Made by a program: the position numbers and the translations under genes. From Chondrosia reniformis (lineage: Eukaryota > Porifera > Demospongiae > Chondrillida > Chondrillidae), in assembly GCA_947172415.1 (NCBI GenBank), contig OX359197.1, positions 4,589,673-4,653,672 of the forward strand: DNA of 64,000 nt. The letters are read 5' to 3'. The notes under the pieces are model-generated. The model ran no database searches and was not told where the DNA came from. It saw only the letters and a program-made list of their open reading frames with translations. Shown one piece after another: positions 58,940 through 64,000 of this stretch (positions within the stretch are counted from its first letter, which is position 1; each line of letters opens with the position of its first letter).

Positions 58940-60829
58940 CTTCTGTGTGGAGTGCAGTGGAGAGCTCAAGTTGCTCCTCTTCAATTCAACCTTTTCAGCC
59001 CTCAAGAATGCAAGATGTCTAGATGGTAGTCCAGCAGGTTTTTACTATTCCCAGGGCTCACAAGACAGGAAGTGGACAATCCATTTGGAAGGTAAGGATT
59101 TAGATCCATTGTTGCAGACATAACAAGTATCAGAGTTAAGATTTACTTGATTACATTCCTAGTAAGGTCATTGTTGGATGCTCTATTTCTTATAGGTGGA
59201 GGGTTATGCAATACTTCTGAAGCTTGTCATGAAAGAGCCAAGACCAACTTTGGATCTTCCACCAACTGGCCCTCAAGTATACAGGGAGTTGCTATTTTCT
59301 CTCCTTACAAGGAAATTAATCCAGATTTCTGGGATTGGAACCATATCTTTCTTCCGGTTAGATTAATATTTCCAGGGAGACTTTTTCATATTTATTTTTG
59401 TATATGTATGTGCTTATAGTACTGTACTGGTGACGTGTGGACTGGTACCATTGAGAAGCCAACAAATGACACTTTTGGATTGTACTTTGCAGGTCATTTG
59501 CATTTGGCTGCAGTTCTGGACTTTCTAGATGACTATGGGATTAACAGGTGAGTACAGGGAATGGAGTGTTATCATAGAAATACAAGATGACTGATTTGAT
59601 ACCAGTGCTCTTTGTTGCTTGGTGCCTACAGTGCTACGGATGTCATTCTGAGCGGTGGATCCGCTGGTGGAATTGGGACCTTTAGTAATATTGACTACGT
59701 GGCAGAGAGACTAAAGAACTCTCGTGTCATTGGTAACCCTTGGGCAGGGTGGTACTTCCCCAACGTGACCTCCTACTTCCTCTGGCAGCAAAACAAGACA
59801 TTCGCTTACACTGATAAGGCATTGTATGTACTGTACAAGTCATACTTGAACCGTAACTGTGTGGCACAGCATCCTAAAGACCAGTGGTACTGTGGACCAC
59901 TCAATGTACAAAAGCTCTATCCGTACATCAAGACACCACTTTTTGTGGCAGAGAACATGTTTGATAGCAATCAACTCTTCTCTGCACTTGGCTGCCCCAA
60001 GGAGGTCAGTAGTAATCTATTTTGCAATAATAGAGCTAGACTCACAAAGATCCAGATCAAGACAAAGATTCTCAAGATCAAGAAGAAGACCAAGATTCCC
60101 ATGGTCACTGATGAAGGGTGTAATTCCCAGAAATAGCTATCTGATCCAGTGGAGAATAAGAAAAATAAAAGGAGAAATTTCTTGGATCCTCATTCAAAGC
60201 TCTCAATAGGTTTAGTCTATAGGCCTATTTCTCTAAAATAGATGTATAGCGTGAAAGAAAATGGTGTTAGATTAATATGTACTGTTCATGGCTCCCAACT
60301 GTGCATATTGGATAACATGATCATTCCATTCCCTATTTTGTTGCTTACATATTTTAGAATACAACAAAATCAAATGATTTCATGTTGTATTTTGGAGCCA
60401 GAATGAGATTGGGTATTGCAGAAATTCTAAATTCCTCTAAGAAGGATGGTTTGTACATGCCTTCCTGCCTCTCTCATATTGGTGAGCTCAGTAAACTCCT
60501 TTTATTTGGCCCGCACATGTCAGGCTAATGACCCATATATAGCTATGTAGAACTCGTACATTTCATAGAGTATGGCCTAACCGTGTATATTAAAATATTG
60601 CATTTCAGGTACAATGTATGAGTTTACAGCCAGTCCACAGATCAAGGGGCTGTCCTTTGCTCAGGCTCTGGGGGATTGGTACTTTGGGCGTGCTGCCTCT
60701 CCAGTTCAGCTGATAGACAGTTGCTACTATGTTCAGTGCAATCCGGGGTGCCCTGCAAGGCCCATTTTGAATAAGGCCAAGCACCACATGTCTAGTGAAG
60801 GAAGCACTCAAAAAGCAGTCTGGCATTGA
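58940..60829 (+). CDS. Pectin-acetylesterase/NOTUM-family carboxylesterase
   Basis: Secreted alpha/beta-hydrolase family that includes plant pectin acetylesterases and animal NOTUM, a Wnt-deacylating enzyme; which substrate applies here is unknown. Exons: about 58940-59091, 59196-59356, 59420-59547, 59632-60004, 60358-60481, 60609-60829. Motifs in order: NARCLDGSPAGFYY, KWTIHLEGGGLC (oxyanion region), YCTGDVWTGT, LSGGSAGGIGTF (nucleophile Ser), FVAENMFDSNQL (Asp), MPSCLSHIGTMYEF (His), then the Cys-rich end SCYYVQCNPGCP. Borders and phases all agree. The start codon is not resolved; in-frame sequence extends upstream to a stop near 58907 with no ATG, so a signal-peptide exon may lie further 5'. 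The C-terminus ends QKAVWH. A truncated copy follows receptor B. Confidence 0.88.
60030..60240 (-). repeat. Dispersed repeat copy in esterase intron
   Basis: Inverse orientation of 38041-38290: CCCATGGTCACTGATGAAGG, GGGTGTAATTCCCAGAAATAG, then TTGGATCCTCATTCAAAGCTC and AGTCTATAGGCCTATTTC. It lies within the intron 60005-60357 and explains why the open frame seems to run on past the exon. Confidence 0.65.
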
Positions 60830-63182
60830 ACTGTAGAATATGCCCACTAGCCTGTAGATTTTTCTAATGAACTACCTTTTGTATTTTGATACATGTGCAT
60901 TAGTATATATTCTTAATAAGTTTGGTGATATTACTTCCTGTATTTTAATTTTGACTGTCACATTACTTTTAGAGGCAGGGCAATTACAAATGATCTTGTC
61001 ATAATTATACAATGAAAACACAAATTTCTATTCTTATGGTTGGCTCATCAGTTAAAAAGTTCAAATGTACAGGTCAAGTGCATTCATTGTCTGTCCTATA
61101 TAATGTTAACGATAAAACTTGATAGTTTGAGGATCAAAGAGAATATTATTATAGAGCAGTACACTACAAACAGGAAATTAGGTTCCAAGTCCTTTTAAGC
61201 TCTTTTAGGGTGTGTACAATGTTATCAACAAAGGGTTCCACCAACAGACTTCCGAGTCACTTGTTTCAGGTTGCTTCCCTTGAGGATGGTAGACTTAACT
61301 GTGTTTGTTATTGACACTGCATATTTTGAGAGCCACTATATAGTACTTGTGAGAGGAAGAAGAGACAGACTCTTTGCAACCTTCAAATAATAGAAACATA
61401 TGGCCATTAGAGTATGCCTCACTTGGTATTGAAAAATCTATACATGTGTAGTTTCTTTGTATATTCATGGTAATGACTTGGTTCTCGATCAGATGATGTA
61501 TATATGAAATGGTATTGCCTATATACGTATAAGGTTCATAATGGTAATACGATGATAGCATGTTCCTTACTGGAATGATATGAGATTCTTCCGCCTGGGG
61601 CTTACCAATGGGAAATTACAAATATATATACTTCAGGAACTACAAGTGTTTGGGCTACAAGTTTATATATTTGATGGATAAGATATTACTGATTGAAAAC
61701 TTGTTGGCACTGTTAATTCTTGGAACAACAGGCAGGTAGAATGTCCACAATATCATTTACAGAACATCAAACACAAGTAAAACAGTGTGTCTAAATATAT
61801 ATGGTGGTAGTCTAGATTAGGTTCAGTGATTAACATTTCTACTAGAAGTACCCAGGGTTCTAATAACTGCACCACTGGTCCACATCTGAGTCCTGTAAAT
61901 GCAATACATGTGCTCTTAAAAATTGACCCAAAGTCTACTGAGGAGTCATCCGAGCTTAAGATCAGCTTCTTAATCTTACATTATATACTCCAATTTATAC
62001 AAGACTTCCATAGCGCTTTTGGAGCTGCTCTTTCTATACATATATATACACAAGCTAAAGTCTAGGTGTGAATTCATAACCTTCACACCTTTTGTAGAGC
62101 GTGGGAGGACCAGACCCAATGTATATATAAGTACAGTAATTTATGGAGGCGAGGTGAGATAGCGGTCTGGCTATGCGAGCACAGAAGTGAATCAGCACTG
62201 ACCAACCCTATTTACTTCTAAGATTATTTATGATATTCATAAGTCTAATTTGACCTGCCAGCCAAGACGACTCTGTCATATTCGTCTGTCGACGGTCGAA
62301 GAGCTAGACATGTTCTCGACGACCAAGGTAAGCTTTGAGACATCCATCGCTTTCAGCGAGCAGTGACCGGGACCATAAATAGTCTAGACGAGGACCCAAT
62401 TGCAAGGTAGCCTGCTAACATGTACCTAAAGCTCCCTCTTTTCGAGGATTAGATGATACTTCCAACTACGTATCTCTAACTTATCTTTCAGATGGTTCAC
62501 GTCTTTATAATCAAACTACGTGTTTTAGCTAGACAACATGAAAAATCTAAGATACCGTTTTCCTACATGCTATTGCTATTCCTATGCCTATTCTGTAAAA
62601 AAAGCCTATAGGGGAACCAAACCTGAAGAGAGCTTTGAATGAAGATACAGGAGTATTTTCTTCCTTCTTTTCCTTTCTTTCATCTTCTTCTCCACTGGGT
62701 CAGACAGCCGTTTCTGGGAATTCCATCTATGAGAGGGTGATAACATTCCACCTCTCGACTGTTCAGTAGGAAAGGTACGTATTGTAGTAATCTGGAACTT
62801 TAATATCTAGGTCATGATAATCTGGATACTGTAACTCAGAAACTAAAATTTGCAACAGGTGCCACATCCCAAAGGGCGGTCAGTAGGTTGACTACCAGTT
62901 TAGCTAAGTGTGAAGGTTTTTTAAGTTCAGTCTTATCAGAATACCTTGCGTGTTCACATACGTATGTATATACGTACGTTTAGACATTTCCAAAGCACCT
63001 AGTAATTCCTGTTTTATGTTGTACATGAGATTACATTATGACAAAATAATACATCATTTCACCAGTTCATGCAGAAATCATTTAAATTAATGATTTAAAA
63101 AACACAACGGTACCAAGACAATTAAGGGTAAGGCAGGTCCTCCTTCTCACTGTCCTTTCTCTTCCTATTTGCCTATATACAG
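60830..63182. other. Gene-free interval with a dispersed repeat
   Basis: No exon could be supported. 62539-62735 is a direct copy of the dispersed repeat (ACATGAAAAATCTAAGATACC, CCACTGGGTCAGACAGCCG). The stretch 62140-62480 has a higher G+C content with CGACGGTCGAAGAGC and no visible homology. Open frames such as 61826-62065 show no domain. No exon for the N-terminal part of the downstream flavoenzyme was found. Confidence 0.45.
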
Positions 63183-63843
63183 ATATTGTACTCCAGGATT
63201 TGTTTGTGGTATGAAGGCATACTTATTAAACACAGAAGCCTCTAAAGAATCGCGCAACATTGTGGACATAGAAGATGCATTTGATGGACATTGTAAGTGT
63301 ATCATCACTTGGTTGGTGTAGTGTAATGAAATCCTATGCAATCAGTGCCTCACTGGAGTACTGATTGCATAAGAATAGGGTATGATTTCATCAGACTTGG
63401 TTGGAGTGGTACAGGACATATTTTGCCCACTTCATTATTAGCATATTTCATAAATTTTCATGTATTCAATTCGCTACTTGTTTAGTACCAAATGGTACAC
63501 TTGCCTGTATTTAGGTGAAAAATCCCAACTCTTATGAATATACCTTAGGCAATTAAAGAATTTTATTGTTTTACCTATAACTGGTTCTCTGAAAGTGATC
63601 TGTTCTTTTTCAACTTCAGTTTTTATGTCTAAATACGTAATATAATAATAGGTATGTACATGTTGAAAGTTTTGAATTATTGTGTCATCAGTATGAATGT
63701 ATTTTTTAATTGTGTGTAGTATGTCGATGTACTGGGTATCGTCCAATACTGTGTGCTTTGAAGACCTTTTCCAGTGATGGCAACAAAGAGGAATTAGAAC
63801 ATACCCCGCCATTAGTTATTGATCCATCCTGTACTTATTCCAA
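63183..63843 (+). CDS. Xanthine dehydrogenase/aldehyde oxidase-like [2Fe-2S] domain, two exons (partial)
   Basis: Exon 63183-63292 reads YCTPGFVCGMKAYLLN ... DAFDGH and exon 63720-63843 continues LCRCTGYRPILCALKTF to SCTYSK, with a split TTA codon across the intron. CxxC in CTPGFVC and CRCTGYRPI are the second [2Fe-2S] cluster of molybdo-flavoenzymes that oxidise purines or aldehydes. The first, plant-ferredoxin-like cluster (CGxGxCGxC) should precede it but is not seen in the 2.3 kb upstream. The FAD and molybdopterin domains would lie beyond the window. XDH or aldehyde oxidase cannot be told apart from this piece. Confidence 0.82.
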
Positions 63844-64000
63844 GTGAGTTTTAAAGTAATCGATCAATCCACTATTGTACGTATGTACATACGTATGTCA
63901 GAAACATTTTAGTCCAATTCACTTGAATTGCATGATAGTCAAATGATTCTAAAAATGAAATCTTAGACCAGCTTTTCTTAATATCTCTTCTTTTAAAAGT
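63844..64000. other. Intron or flank after the iron-sulfur exon
   Basis: Begins with the donor GTGAGT; no exon is recognised before the window ends. Confidence 0.4.

Noticed and set aside
59612..60136. A 174-residue frame as a complete esterase
   Set aside because: It is one internal exon (59632-60004) read through its donor into a repeat-filled intron; exons on both sides are needed for the catalytic fold.
61826..62065. Possible N-terminal exon of the downstream molybdo-flavoenzyme
   Set aside because: It has no CGxGxCGxC cluster, no splice border and no resemblance to the family.

Overview
This is a eukaryotic, AT-rich window with split genes: short introns with GT..AG borders, no operons, and many TA and TACGTACG-type simple repeats. 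The gene content (an adhesion GPCR family with NIDO, FN3, Ig and EGF ectodomains, a kinesin-6 fragment, a pectin-acetylesterase/NOTUM-like hydrolase), the compact introns and the many small palindromic elements suggest an early-branching metazoan, most likely a demosponge (Amphimedon-like). The organism is an inference; no search was run.

The backbone is a tandem triplication of one large receptor gene, all on the + strand. Receptor A (99-9093) enters the window in mid-gene: Ig x4, EGF, Ig, a linker with a polybasic stretch, hormone-receptor domain (HRM), GAIN, GPS and seven-helix domain. Receptor B (20222-35938) is complete: signal peptide, NIDO, four FN3, then the same Ig to 7TM series. Its 25 modelled exons sum to 6225 nt, an exact open frame of 2074 residues. 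Receptor C (42987-58131) has the NIDO start, a 19-exon FN3 array with a 753-bp period, and then jumps to HRM, GAIN, GPS and 7TM because the Ig/EGF block has been deleted. Its frame also closes exactly (8889 nt, 2962 residues) if a broken Ig exon is skipped. B and C are closer to each other than to A, judged by a shared C-tail change and a shared 3' flank.

Between A and B lie a decayed LINE reverse transcriptase (- strand), a second RT fragment (+ strand) and the last eight exons of a KIF23/MKLP1-like kinesin whose motor exons are missing. The RT fragment and kinesin segment are bracketed by two related ~500-600 bp direct repeats and are absent from the matching B-C interval. Between B and C lie a truncated pseudogene copy of the esterase, an insertion with an integrase-like exon, a second copy of the LINE, and the conserved intergenic block that precedes the receptor start. 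After C comes the intact esterase gene (58940-60829), then repeats, then two exons of a xanthine dehydrogenase/aldehyde oxidase-type [2Fe-2S] domain running to the window end.

The introns hold the most unusual material: a TIR-bounded element with a type I hammerhead ribozyme motif (intact core in B, broken in A); a family of elements with a palindromic head at one end and a long foldback at the other, for which receptor A supplies an empty site; a tRNA-derived repeat; and several short perfect-palindrome elements.
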